Assembly: GCA_026417275.1 (NCBI GenBank)
Contig: JAOADO010000022.1
Coordinates: 1 to 22,709, forward strand
Origin: Verrucomicrobiia bacterium
Lineage (GTDB): Bacteria; Verrucomicrobiota; Verrucomicrobiae; Limisphaerales; JAKPVM01
DNA length: 22,709 nt
Direction: 5' to 3'
The number at the start of each line of letters is the position of its first letter. Positions within the stretch are counted from its first letter, which is position 1. The position numbers and the translations under genes are program-made. Shown one piece after another: positions 8,781-17,350 of the stretch. Below the pieces are notes generated by a model. It had not been told where the DNA came from. It ran no database searches and saw nothing but the letters and a program-made list of their open reading frames with translations.

Positions 8781-11700
8781 ATGGGATATTTTTTGCTAAC
8801 AAACAAAACTTCTCTGGCATCGCAATTTAAAAATGTTGTTTCCTTCTTTTTTATGAATTCTCAAATCATTAAATTTATATTTATCTTCACACTGTTTGCT
8901 GTTTTCCATAATTTTGGGGTTCTTGCTTTTCGCGCTCCAGAGATGCCTCAGTTGCCGAATTTTGATGTGAGGCAGAATCAGAAGGGGTCATTTGTTGATG
9001 AAAAGCAACTTGCTGCGGCAAAACAGCTTGCGAATCAGAAGATAAAGGTCAGTTTCGATAGAATTATTGGTTCTCCGCGCTGGATTGTTAATCCTGAAGG
9101 TTTTTTAAATTCGCTTGATAAGAATAGTAATCCAAATATTGGGAAGACAGTGATTGTATCTGATGTGGTGTTTGCGGTTAAACTTTTTATAGATTCGAAT
9201 AATGACCTTTTTGGACATGGTTCAGATGTTTTAAACGATGCAATCATAGAGCACGATTACACGACCGCCCACAATGGAGTAAGAACGATAATCTGGCAAC
9301 AGACTTTTCTTGGGATGCCAGTTTTTAATGCACGATTTATTGCTCATGTAAACAAAGACCTGCGTTTGGTTGGTGTTTCGAGCCTGTTTATTTCGAATCC
9401 AGCATTAGGTAATAACAATATGCTGGTTGTTTCTCCGACTATAAGCCCTATTGAGGCGCTGATTTATGCCGGCAATAATCTTGGTATTACGATATCCAAT
9501 CCCGTTGTTAAACAGAATAACAATAATAAGTATGTTTTATCTGCACGTGGCATTCGAGATGATGCGACATGTCAGCTCTTGTGGTTTCCGTATAATAAGC
9601 AAAAGATGATTCTTGCGTATGAATTTTTAATTACCTCCGGGAACAATGGCGAGATGTACAGAATAATTGTTGATGGTAAAACAGGTGAGACGCTTTATCG
9701 GCAGTCTTTGACACGGTATTTTGTTGAAGCATCTTACCGCGTATTTACCAATGAAAGTCCCACGCCGATGAGTCCAGGGCATAGAACTCCAAACTCCTCG
9801 CAACCGCCTACAGTTCAGCGTTCATTGGTGAGCATTTTTGCGTTGAACACTAATGCTTCGCCAGTAGGTTGGATTTACACAAACTTGAATCAGACTTCTG
9901 GAAACAACGCGGATGCTTATCTGGATAGAAATGCGGATAATCAGCCAGACTTACCTCGTGTTACAGGCAATCCGCAATTTGTGTTTGATTTTGCCCTTGA
10001 TTTAACTCAATCGCCGTTAAGTTACAGTAGCGCTTCTGTAGTTAATCTTTTTTATTGGGTTAATGTGGCTCACGACAGGTTTTATGAACTTGGGTTTACG
10101 GAGGAGACAGGAAATTTCCAGAACGATAATTTTGGTAAGAGTGGATTTCAAAACGATGCGTTAAAAGCGGAGGCTCAGGATGGAGATGGATACAACAACT
10201 CGAATATGACGACTCCGCCGGATGGTTCGCCACCCAAAATGCAGATGTTTTTATTCACTGGTTGCTCGCCGTACCGCGATGGTTCGCTCGACGCCGAAGT
10301 TATTATTCATGAATACGCGCATGGCGTCAGCGATAGATTGGTGGGGGGAGGTCCTGGTTTGGGGACATTGCAGGCGATGGGAATGGGCGAAGGCTGGTCT
10401 GATTTTTATGCGCTTGCGATGACGTCTGAACCATCGGACGACCCGGGCGGCAACTATCCAATGGCGGCATACATTTCCTATTTATTTAACGGAATTACTG
10501 AAAATTACTATTATGGGATTCGTCGGTATCCATACTCGACCAACATGTCTGTGAACCCGCTCACATTCAAAGACATTGACCCGAGCCAGGCTTCTGACCA
10601 TGCGGGAATTCCGCGGAACTATCGAATTAGTGGAACCGCAGATGAGGTTCATAACATTGGCGAAGTTTGGTGCGCCGTACTGTGGGATATGCGAGCCGCT
10701 TTAATCAATAAACATGGTTTTACCAACGGCAATTTTCTTGCAATGCGACTTGTGATTGACGGCATGAAGTATTCTCCAATAAATCCTGACTTTCTCGAAG
10801 CTCGCGACGCTATTTTGCTTGCCGACAGGCTTTCTACAGGGGGGGCGAACAGGAATGAAATTTGGTCTGCGTTTGCAAGACGCGGAATGGGATTCTTTGC
10901 CACATCGCCGGATTCGGATACCACCCTTGGACTTGTTGAGGACTTCAACATGCCAGATGATTTATCCGCGACGCCAACATCTGGTTTCACCGCTTCAGGT
11001 CCTGTCGGAGGTCTTTTCACGCCCCACAGTTTTTATTTAACTCTCACTAACACTGGAAACGTTGTTCTACCATGGAAAGCCGCATGCGATGGACTCATTG
11101 AGTTGTCTTCATATAGCGGCGTTCTTCAACCTTCTGGCGTTTCCACGCAACTGGAAATTAAGTTTAACTCTTCGGTGTGTTTGCTCCCGGCTGGGATTTA
11201 TACCAGCATTCTTTATATCACAAATTTGAACAACGGCGTCGCTCAAAATCGAATTATAAAATTGCTGGTTGGACAGAGAGATTATTTTGTTGAAATGTTT
11301 GATTCATACGATAATGACCTCGATTTTATGTCTCTCACGTTTACTCCGAATAACTCGCTTAGCCGTTACAGTGTATGCAGGACTGTTACGACCAATTATT
11401 ACACGGATCCAGCAGGAGGTTATGTTGTAACGCTCGATGATGATAGCCGTGTTCAGGCGATTTTGCCGTCTGGCATGGAAGTGGAAATCTACGGAGTTAG
11501 AACAAATGCAATCTGGATTGGCGCAAATGGAGAAGTGTCTTTTGCAAAAGGCGACACCCGGTATTTCTATCCACAGTTAAGCGCTTTCTACGAATACCCG
11601 AGAGTGGCGCCGCTCTATGTGGATTTGAATCCTGCAACGGGCGGTACGGTTTCGTGGAAACCACTCTCAGACAGAGTCGCAATCACGTGGGAAAATGTTC

Positions 11701-14700
11701 CAGAATATGGGCGTGCAAACAGAAATTCTTTCCAGGTGGAGCTTTTCACGAACGGCGTAATAAGAATTACATGGCTGAATATTGAAACGCTGGGGGGGAT
11801 GAGCGGGTTGTCTGCAGGTGGCGGAATTCCTCAAGGGTTGACTGAGAGCGATTTTACCGCTTATCCGCAATGCGGCAGTTTTTTGACTGTTTCGTTACCT
11901 GATTTTGCCACAGAGGGAGACGGCATCTTGAAAAACGCGGGGTGTGTGACAATTCCCAGAGCGTCGGATTCTAACGTGATTATCTCTTTGCAATCCACAG
12001 ACACAAATAAACTGCTCGTTCCAGAGACGATTACATTGCAAGCAGGCAAAACTAACGTCAATTTTGATATAACAATTGTTGATAACGCTTTGCTGGATGG
12101 CACCCAATATCCAGCAGTTATCGCTGTTGCAAATGGATTTACAACTGGTTCTCGAACAATGTCGGTTCATGATAACGAGACTGCGTCAGTGGTGTTGACT
12201 CTTCCCGAAAGAATCATGGAAAGTTCTAAAACGATTCGCGGTGATGTTTTCATAACTCCTGCTCCTCAGAGAACTGTGGCGATTGAACTGTCTACATCGG
12301 AACCGTCTACAATCAAACTGCCTGTTCCACCCGTTCTATTTATAGGAGTTGGTCAAACAAATGCTTCATTTGTAATTGCGATTGAAGATGATGACATTAT
12401 TAATGGAGACAGAGTCGCAATGGTTCAGGCTTATGTGAAAAACTGGGTTTCTGCCCGGCGAGAGATGGTTATTGTAGACGACGAAAGCAAGGCTCTTGCT
12501 CTTGTTGTTCCTGAGCATGTTGCCGAGGGCGATGGTCTTATTTCTGGTGGCGGTGTTATTTATCTTGGCGGAATGGTTAACTCAAATGTAGCAATATATT
12601 TAACTTCATCTGATACAAATAAAGTGTCTGTTCCGTCTTCTGTCATTGTAAATTCTAATCAGATGGAAACTGCGTTTGACATATTTATACATGACAATTT
12701 TACCCTCGATGGCAATCAGACTGTAAGGATATCCGCTTTTGCAGATGGGTTTACTCCTTTCACGGCAGATATCGTTGTTGTTGACAACGAATATCCAATT
12801 ATGCCTTATAATCCGTCTCCAACCAACGGCGCTTTTGCCCAGCCTCTGGATATAATTTTAAAGTGGCAGGGTGGATTTGGGAACCAGATTGAAAATCCTG
12901 GTTTTGAATCTGGGTCTCTCAGCGGCTGGCGCACTGAAGATGAAGGTGTTGGGGGATGGCTTGTGAGCGATGGTGGTTTGAATACTGGAATCGCAGGGGA
13001 GATGGAAAATTATTCAGGCGCTTATACTGCCTGGTGTGTTCAATACGGCTTTGGGAAACATCGTATGTGGCAGGAGATTTTTATACCGGAAACGGTCGTT
13101 TCGGCTACGCTGTCCTGGTATGCGCGAATCATTAACCGCAGTGGGACATACAATACAAACAATTATTTCAGGGTGGAAATTCTTAATCAATCGAACCAGG
13201 TTTTAAGGACTGTTTATCGGACAGAGGAAAACACGCCGCTTAACACTGAGTGGACGCATTACATGGCAGATTTATCCCAATTTAAAGGCAAAACAATCCG
13301 TGTTTCGTTTGTGGAACAGGATTCAAATGGGAACTTGTTTGTTGGTATTGATGATGTTTCATTGAATATTGTATCCGCCATTATGCCATCGTTTGATGTT
13401 TACTTGAGCACTAATTTGTCTCCAGATTCGTTTGTTTTAATTGGGACGACAACAAACAGTTATTTTGAACTTAAAAATCTGGCTCCAGATACCATTTATT
13501 ACTGGCGAGTTGTCGCAAATTTCCAGAGCGCAGAAATCTCCAGCCCGATATGGCAGTTTTGGACTCGAAGTTCCAATCAACCGCCGAGCGTCAAGATTAC
13601 TGCTCCTCATTATTCCACAATATTTACCGCTCCTGCTACTATTGAGATATCAGTTTCTGCCTCAGACCTTGATGGGAGCGTATCTTTGATAAGGCTCTTT
13701 GCAAATGGTAAAGAAATAGGACAAATTACGTCTCCTCCGTATCGGTTTGTATGGGGCAACATTTTCCCTGGTCTTTATGAAATTACAGCCGTTGCGATGG
13801 ATAACAATGGTCTTCAAACAAGTTCTGAACCTGTCAGAATATTAATTGGAACAGGAAATCAAACAATTATTCCGTTTATTATAAAGTCATCTCAGTGGAG
13901 ATACATGGATGACGGTTCAAATCAGGGAAGCGCATGGCGGGGTTATTATTTTGATGATTCTAACTGGAAACTCGGGGAGGCGCCTCTTGGTTATGGCATG
14001 GGCGACGAGAAAACAACATTAAATTATGGTTCAGATTACAATAATAAATACATCACCTACTATTTCAGAAATCAATTTACAAATAAGGAGACATTGTCGG
14101 CGATTTATTTAAAACTCAGGAGAGATGATGGAGCGTTGATTTACTTGAATGGATATGAAATTTTGAGGGATAATCTGCCGTCGGGTTCTGTTTCGTATAC
14201 TACGACGGCGTCCTCTCCTGTAACTGGACAGGGGCAGTTTGAGTATACTTCATACATGATTTCAAATGCGTTGATGGTTGTTGGGAAAAATGTTGTTGCC
14301 GCGGAAATACATCAATCCAGTCAAGATAGTCCTGACCTGATATTTGACATGGAACTTCTGGGAATAGGCAATTATTCCCCAAAAATTTCAATCGTCTCAG
14401 TAACAAACAATCAGATTGTTCCTTCGAATGTTCCTCTTGCGATATCGGTTTGGGCTTCTGATTCCTATGGCAAGATTTCAAAGGTGGAGTTTTATACAAA
14501 TTCCGTAAAGGCTGGAGAGGTGAGCGTTGAGCCATTTAATTTTACGATTCCGAATCCTCCGACTGGATTTATGACTGTTTATGCGCGAGCAATCGACAAT
14601 TTTGGAGCCGCTTCCACAAGCGAAACTGTAATTGTTTACGCCCAGCCGTTCAGCATAGCAAATTATGGAGTTCACAACACAAACCTTATGTTGCAATGGA

Positions 14701-14861
14701 AATCAGAATTTGAAAATGTGAGTGTTGAGACAACGACTAATCTTTATCAACCACGCTGGTTTTCCATTACGAATCAAGTGTTCATATCCAATGGAATGAA
14801 ATTTATTCTTATACCGAGAACCGAGCCGAGACAGTTTTTCAGATTAAGAATTGACAGATAA
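8781..14861 (+). CDS. Giant secreted M36 (fungalysin-type) metallopeptidase with multidomain tail
   Basis: The protein has 2026 residues. An in-frame ATG at 8853 (residue 25) would place a normal signal peptide (MNSQIIKFIFIF, ending VLA before FRAPEM) at the terminus and may be the real start; neither start has a Shine-Dalgarno. An FTP-type propeptide spans about 60-215 (GVRTIIWQQTFLGMPVF). The M36 catalytic domain follows, with HEYAHG at 510-515 and GEGWSDFY holding Glu537 as third zinc ligand. After the peptidase come a BACON-like domain (about 735-835, LTNTGNVVLPW), a beta-rich module (about 835-1030), three Calx-beta-like repeats (about 1034-1338), a carbohydrate-binding-like jelly roll (about 1370-1530, ENPGFESGSLSGW), an FN3-like domain, an Ig-like domain (PPSVKITAP), a galactose-binding-like domain (about 1700-1865, RRDDGALIYLNG), another Ig-like domain and a terminal module ending FFRLRIDR. 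Likely an extracellular protease anchored to polymers or the cell surface. The 3' end overlaps the opposing gene by 18 bases. Confidence 0.9.
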   Translation: MGYFLLTNKTSLASQFKNVVSFFFMNSQIIKFIFIFTLFAVFHNFGVLAFRAPEMPQLPNFDVRQNQKGSFVDEKQLAAAKQLANQKIKVSFDRIIGSPRWIVNPEGFLNSLDKNSNPNIGKTVIVSDVVFAVKLFIDSNNDLFGHGSDVLNDAIIEHDYTTAHNGVRTIIWQQTFLGMPVFNARFIAHVNKDLRLVGVSSLFISNPALGNNNMLVVSPTISPIEALIYAGNNLGITISNPVVKQNNNNKYVLSARGIRDDATCQLLWFPYNKQKMILAYEFLITSGNNGEMYRIIVDGKTGETLYRQSLTRYFVEASYRVFTNESPTPMSPGHRTPNSSQPPTVQRSLVSIFALNTNASPVGWIYTNLNQTSGNNADAYLDRNADNQPDLPRVTGNPQFVFDFALDLTQSPLSYSSASVVNLFYWVNVAHDRFYELGFTEETGNFQNDNFGKSGFQNDALKAEAQDGDGYNNSNMTTPPDGSPPKMQMFLFTGCSPYRDGSLDAEVIIHEYAHGVSDRLVGGGPGLGTLQAMGMGEGWSDFYALAMTSEPSDDPGGNYPMAAYISYLFNGITENYYYGIRRYPYSTNMSVNPLTFKDIDPSQASDHAGIPRNYRISGTADEVHNIGEVWCAVLWDMRAALINKHGFTNGNFLAMRLVIDGMKYSPINPDFLEARDAILLADRLSTGGANRNEIWSAFARRGMGFFATSPDSDTTLGLVEDFNMPDDLSATPTSGFTASGPVGGLFTPHSFYLTLTNTGNVVLPWKAACDGLIELSSYSGVLQPSGVSTQLEIKFNSSVCLLPAGIYTSILYITNLNNGVAQNRIIKLLVGQRDYFVEMFDSYDNDLDFMSLTFTPNNSLSRYSVCRTVTTNYYTDPAGGYVVTLDDDSRVQAILPSGMEVEIYGVRTNAIWIGANGEVSFAKGDTRYFYPQLSAFYEYPRVAPLYVDLNPATGGTVSWKPLSDRVAITWENVPEYGRANRNSFQVELFTNGVIRITWLNIETLGGMSGLSAGGGIPQGLTESDFTAYPQCGSFLTVSLPDFATEGDGILKNAGCVTIPRASDSNVIISLQSTDTNKLLVPETITLQAGKTNVNFDITIVDNALLDGTQYPAVIAVANGFTTGSRTMSVHDNETASVVLTLPERIMESSKTIRGDVFITPAPQRTVAIELSTSEPSTIKLPVPPVLFIGVGQTNASFVIAIEDDDIINGDRVAMVQAYVKNWVSARREMVIVDDESKALALVVPEHVAEGDGLISGGGVIYLGGMVNSNVAIYLTSSDTNKVSVPSSVIVNSNQMETAFDIFIHDNFTLDGNQTVRISAFADGFTPFTADIVVVDNEYPIMPYNPSPTNGAFAQPLDIILKWQGGFGNQIENPGFESGSLSGWRTEDEGVGGWLVSDGGLNTGIAGEMENYSGAYTAWCVQYGFGKHRMWQEIFIPETVVSATLSWYARIINRSGTYNTNNYFRVEILNQSNQVLRTVYRTEENTPLNTEWTHYMADLSQFKGKTIRVSFVEQDSNGNLFVGIDDVSLNIVSAIMPSFDVYLSTNLSPDSFVLIGTTTNSYFELKNLAPDTIYYWRVVANFQSAEISSPIWQFWTRSSNQPPSVKITAPHYSTIFTAPATIEISVSASDLDGSVSLIRLFANGKEIGQITSPPYRFVWGNIFPGLYEITAVAMDNNGLQTSSEPVRILIGTGNQTIIPFIIKSSQWRYMDDGSNQGSAWRGYYFDDSNWKLGEAPLGYGMGDEKTTLNYGSDYNNKYITYYFRNQFTNKETLSAIYLKLRRDDGALIYLNGYEILRDNLPSGSVSYTTTASSPVTGQGQFEYTSYMISNALMVVGKNVVAAEIHQSSQDSPDLIFDMELLGIGNYSPKISIVSVTNNQIVPSNVPLAISVWASDSYGKISKVEFYTNSVKAGEVSVEPFNFTIPNPPTGFMTVYARAIDNFGAASTSETVIVYAQPFSIANYGVHNTNLMLQWKSEFENVSVETTTNLYQPRWFSITNQVFISNGMKFILIPRTEPRQFFRLRIDR

Positions 14862-16187
14862 ATCTTCCGCTTTTTTCTCTTTGCATACCTTTAGCCTGTC
14901 AACTCTTGCGCCGTCTGTGCTTTGCACCTCTATTTTAAACTCTCCGAGTCTGATAGTGTCGCCAGGTTTTGGGAAACCTCCAAGGTACTGAGTGACCCAA
15001 CCACTAACGGTTGATACATCTTCAGCCTCGATTTTATTGTTAATTAATTCTGATAGTTCATACAATGGGAGTGTGCCGTCTAATTCCCATGTGTCGGTGT
15101 CCGTCTTAACTAATTTTGGTTTTTCCTGGTCAAATTCGTCCTGAATCTGTCCCACCAATTCTTCTAACACATTTTCCAGTGTTACCAGTCCTAATGTGCC
15201 GCCGAATTCATCAACCACGATTGCCATGTGGAGTTTTTTTTCAAGAAACAACTGCAATATTTTTTCGAGTCTGCATGTTGGTGGGACATAAATTAATTTC
15301 CTGGCAACCTGGACTAAGTCCTTTGCTTTTACGGCAGATTTTCTCATTGAATACAGGTCTTTTATGTGTATAACGCCGATTGTTTTATCCACATTCCCGT
15401 CTTCACATAAAGGATACCGCGAATATCTCGTTTTTTCGGCGATTTCAATACATTCATCAATGCCGCTGTTTATGTCAAAAAAGACTATCTCTTTTCGTGG
15501 TCTCATTACCTCTTTTACAACTCGTTTTTGCAAATCGAGGGCGTTTAAGACGATTTCTCTTCCCAGTTTTGACCTGCCAGATTGTTTCTGCGTCGCTGAG
15601 AATAGCAATCTTAGTTCCTCTTCGCTGAAACCTTTTTCATGAGCAAGCGTTGGTTCAATTCCGATTAGTTCAAGCAATTTTAAAGCACTTTTGTTTAATA
15701 TCCAGATGAACGGATAGGTGACAAAGTAAAATAATCTCAACGGTGCCGAAACCCAGAGGGAGGTCTGGAGCGGTTTGATTATGGCGAGCCATTTTGCCGA
15801 TTGTTCACCTGCGATTATATGCAAGTATGAAATGGATATAAAACCGACAACCACGGCGAGTGTTTCTTTGGTTTCTGGTTTTGTCACTGATAGCAAAGAA
15901 AAAACGGGCTCCAGAATGACTTTAAACACTGGTTCTCCTACCCATCCCAATGCAAGACTTGCCACTGTAATTCCAAGTTGGCATGCGCTTAATGAAGAAT
16001 CCAGGTTTTGTATGACAACCCGAGTGATTTTTGCCCTTTTGTTGCCTTTACTAATAAGAATGTCCAGTTGTGTGTCTCTAATCTTAACGAGGGCAAATTC
16101 CGCCGCCACGAAGAATCCGTTCATGAAGACCAGAACTGCAACTATCAGTAGTTTAACAATAATTTCGATTATCTGATTTATGTCCAT
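14844..16187 (-). CDS. CNNM/CorC-type transporter with CBS and CorC_HlyC domains (third gene of operon)
   Basis: The protein has 447 residues. Residues 1-190 form a CNNM (DUF21) membrane domain with FMNGFFVAAEFALVKIR in the first helix and QLGITVASLALGWVGEP, the mark of the larger hemolysin-C-like subgroup. In place of the usual E-x-x-PK membrane motif it has GEQSAKWLAI. A CBS pair spans about 215-335 (VMRPRKEIVFF, RYPLC, VIHIKDLY), containing the conserved VDEFGGTLGLVT signature. A CorC_HlyC domain ends the protein (about 350-440, DTWELDGTLPLYEL). Characterised relatives export Mg2+ or Co2+ across the inner membrane, with CBS domains sensing nucleotide. Old 'hemolysin' labels are misleading. 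It starts 11 bases after the preceding gene in the operon, and its stop lies inside the convergent M36 gene. Confidence 0.92.
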   Translation of the reverse strand: MDINQIIEIIVKLLIVAVLVFMNGFFVAAEFALVKIRDTQLDILISKGNKRAKITRVVIQNLDSSLSACQLGITVASLALGWVGEPVFKVILEPVFSLLSVTKPETKETLAVVVGFISISYLHIIAGEQSAKWLAIIKPLQTSLWVSAPLRLFYFVTYPFIWILNKSALKLLELIGIEPTLAHEKGFSEEELRLLFSATQKQSGRSKLGREIVLNALDLQKRVVKEVMRPRKEIVFFDINSGIDECIEIAEKTRYSRYPLCEDGNVDKTIGVIHIKDLYSMRKSAVKAKDLVQVARKLIYVPPTCRLEKILQLFLEKKLHMAIVVDEFGGTLGLVTLENVLEELVGQIQDEFDQEKPKLVKTDTDTWELDGTLPLYELSELINNKIEAEDVSTVSGWVTQYLGGFPKPGDTIRLGEFKIEVQSTDGARVDRLKVCKEKKAEDLSVNS

Positions 16188-16198
16188 TGCTAAAAAAA

Positions 16199-17350
16199 CT
16201 ATAATTCAACTTCGCCAAACATGAAGCCGAGAATATCGTTCAGGGTTATGATGCCAATCTCTTTGTGTTCTGAATTTAGCACAATTGCTAGTTTTCTTCC
16301 GCTCCTCTGAAGTTTTTTCAATGCATCTTCAAGTTTTACATCTTCATGGATGAATAGCGCTGGTTTTATATAATGCGCAATTGTTCTTACTGGAGTGGAG
16401 ACATCCTGGCTGTCCATGTGTTTTGGGGTTTGAACGGTCGGGCGAGAATCTGCTCCTTCCAGAGGAGTGTGTACGTTGTTCTCGCTGTCCGTTTTTTTAG
16501 TAGAAACCGACATGCTGTTTTCATTTTTTCCAGAAGGTTTGTTCTGGTCTGGACCTGTTGGTTGTGTATCAACGTGGTAAATCACATCCCTCAAACTTAT
16601 TATCCCCGCTACCGCGATGTCGCCGTTCTTTTTTTGAATCACTGGCAGATGAGAATATCCTGTTTTGTTAAATAAATTCAGCGCTTCGGAAATCGGAGCT
16701 CGCAAATCGACGGCGGTTACTTTCTGAAAAGGGATTGTTAAGTGTTTCACAGTTATGTTTTTAATATCCAGCACTCTGTCAATCATCATCAGTTCTTCTC
16801 TGGATAATCCAGCGCTTGCTTCGCGCATGAAATGTTTAATTTCTTCCCGACTGGCGAAAATCTTTCCCGTATATGCCTTTCCCCCTGTCAGTTTGATTAC
16901 GTTTTTTGCTACCTGGTTGATTATAATCACAATCGGGGAAAACATGGTGTATATGAATTTGAATGGATAAACCGTTGGAAGACATAGCGGTGTGGCATAA
17001 AATCTGAACAGCATCTTTGGAATAAGGTCGCATACAAGGTAAAACGCAAACACAAAAAACAGGAAAACCGTCCAGAACGTGACTCCGCATGGAATCAGTT
17101 TTTTTATGTAAACTGCGCCCATCGTGACAACGACAACGTTCGCAAGTATGTTGCCAACGAGAATTGTCCAGAGAAATTGCTCCGGTTTCTCAAGATATTG
17201 CAACAGCACGTTTGCGCGCTGGTCTCCGCGTCTTCCCATGTTTCTTAATCTAAGCCGATTTAGTTGGAACAACCCGGCTTCCATTCCCGATAGCAGGAAC
17301 GAGATGCAAACACATGCAAAGAATATTACTGAAAATCCAATATCGCTCAT
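16199..17350 (-). CDS. CNNM-type membrane protein with split CBS pair, lacking CorC_HlyC domain (second gene of operon)
   Basis: The protein has 383 residues. The CNNM membrane domain fills about 1-185, with SGMEAGLFQLNRLRLRN in the first helix, TILVGNILANVVV, and CDLIPK replacing the usual E-x-x-PK. CBS1 lies around 200-258 (LTIPFQKVTAVD, YSHLPVI, GIISLRDV) and CBS2 around 325-380. They are separated by a hydrophilic, Ser/Thr/Asn-rich linker of about 60 residues (261-322) without predicted fold. The DEFGG signature of its neighbours is replaced by LNSEHKEIG, and the protein ends right after CBS2, so the CorC_HlyC domain is absent. The end looks natural rather than frameshifted, because the operon partner follows after 11 bases. 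The start overlaps the preceding stop as ATGA (17347-17350), which implies translational coupling. It may be a regulatory or heteromeric partner of the other two. Confidence 0.9.
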   Translation of the reverse strand: MSDIGFSVIFFACVCISFLLSGMEAGLFQLNRLRLRNMGRRGDQRANVLLQYLEKPEQFLWTILVGNILANVVVVTMGAVYIKKLIPCGVTFWTVFLFFVFAFYLVCDLIPKMLFRFYATPLCLPTVYPFKFIYTMFSPIVIIINQVAKNVIKLTGGKAYTGKIFASREEIKHFMREASAGLSREELMMIDRVLDIKNITVKHLTIPFQKVTAVDLRAPISEALNLFNKTGYSHLPVIQKKNGDIAVAGIISLRDVIYHVDTQPTGPDQNKPSGKNENSMSVSTKKTDSENNVHTPLEGADSRPTVQTPKHMDSQDVSTPVRTIAHYIKPALFIHEDVKLEDALKKLQRSGRKLAIVLNSEHKEIGIITLNDILGFMFGEVEL

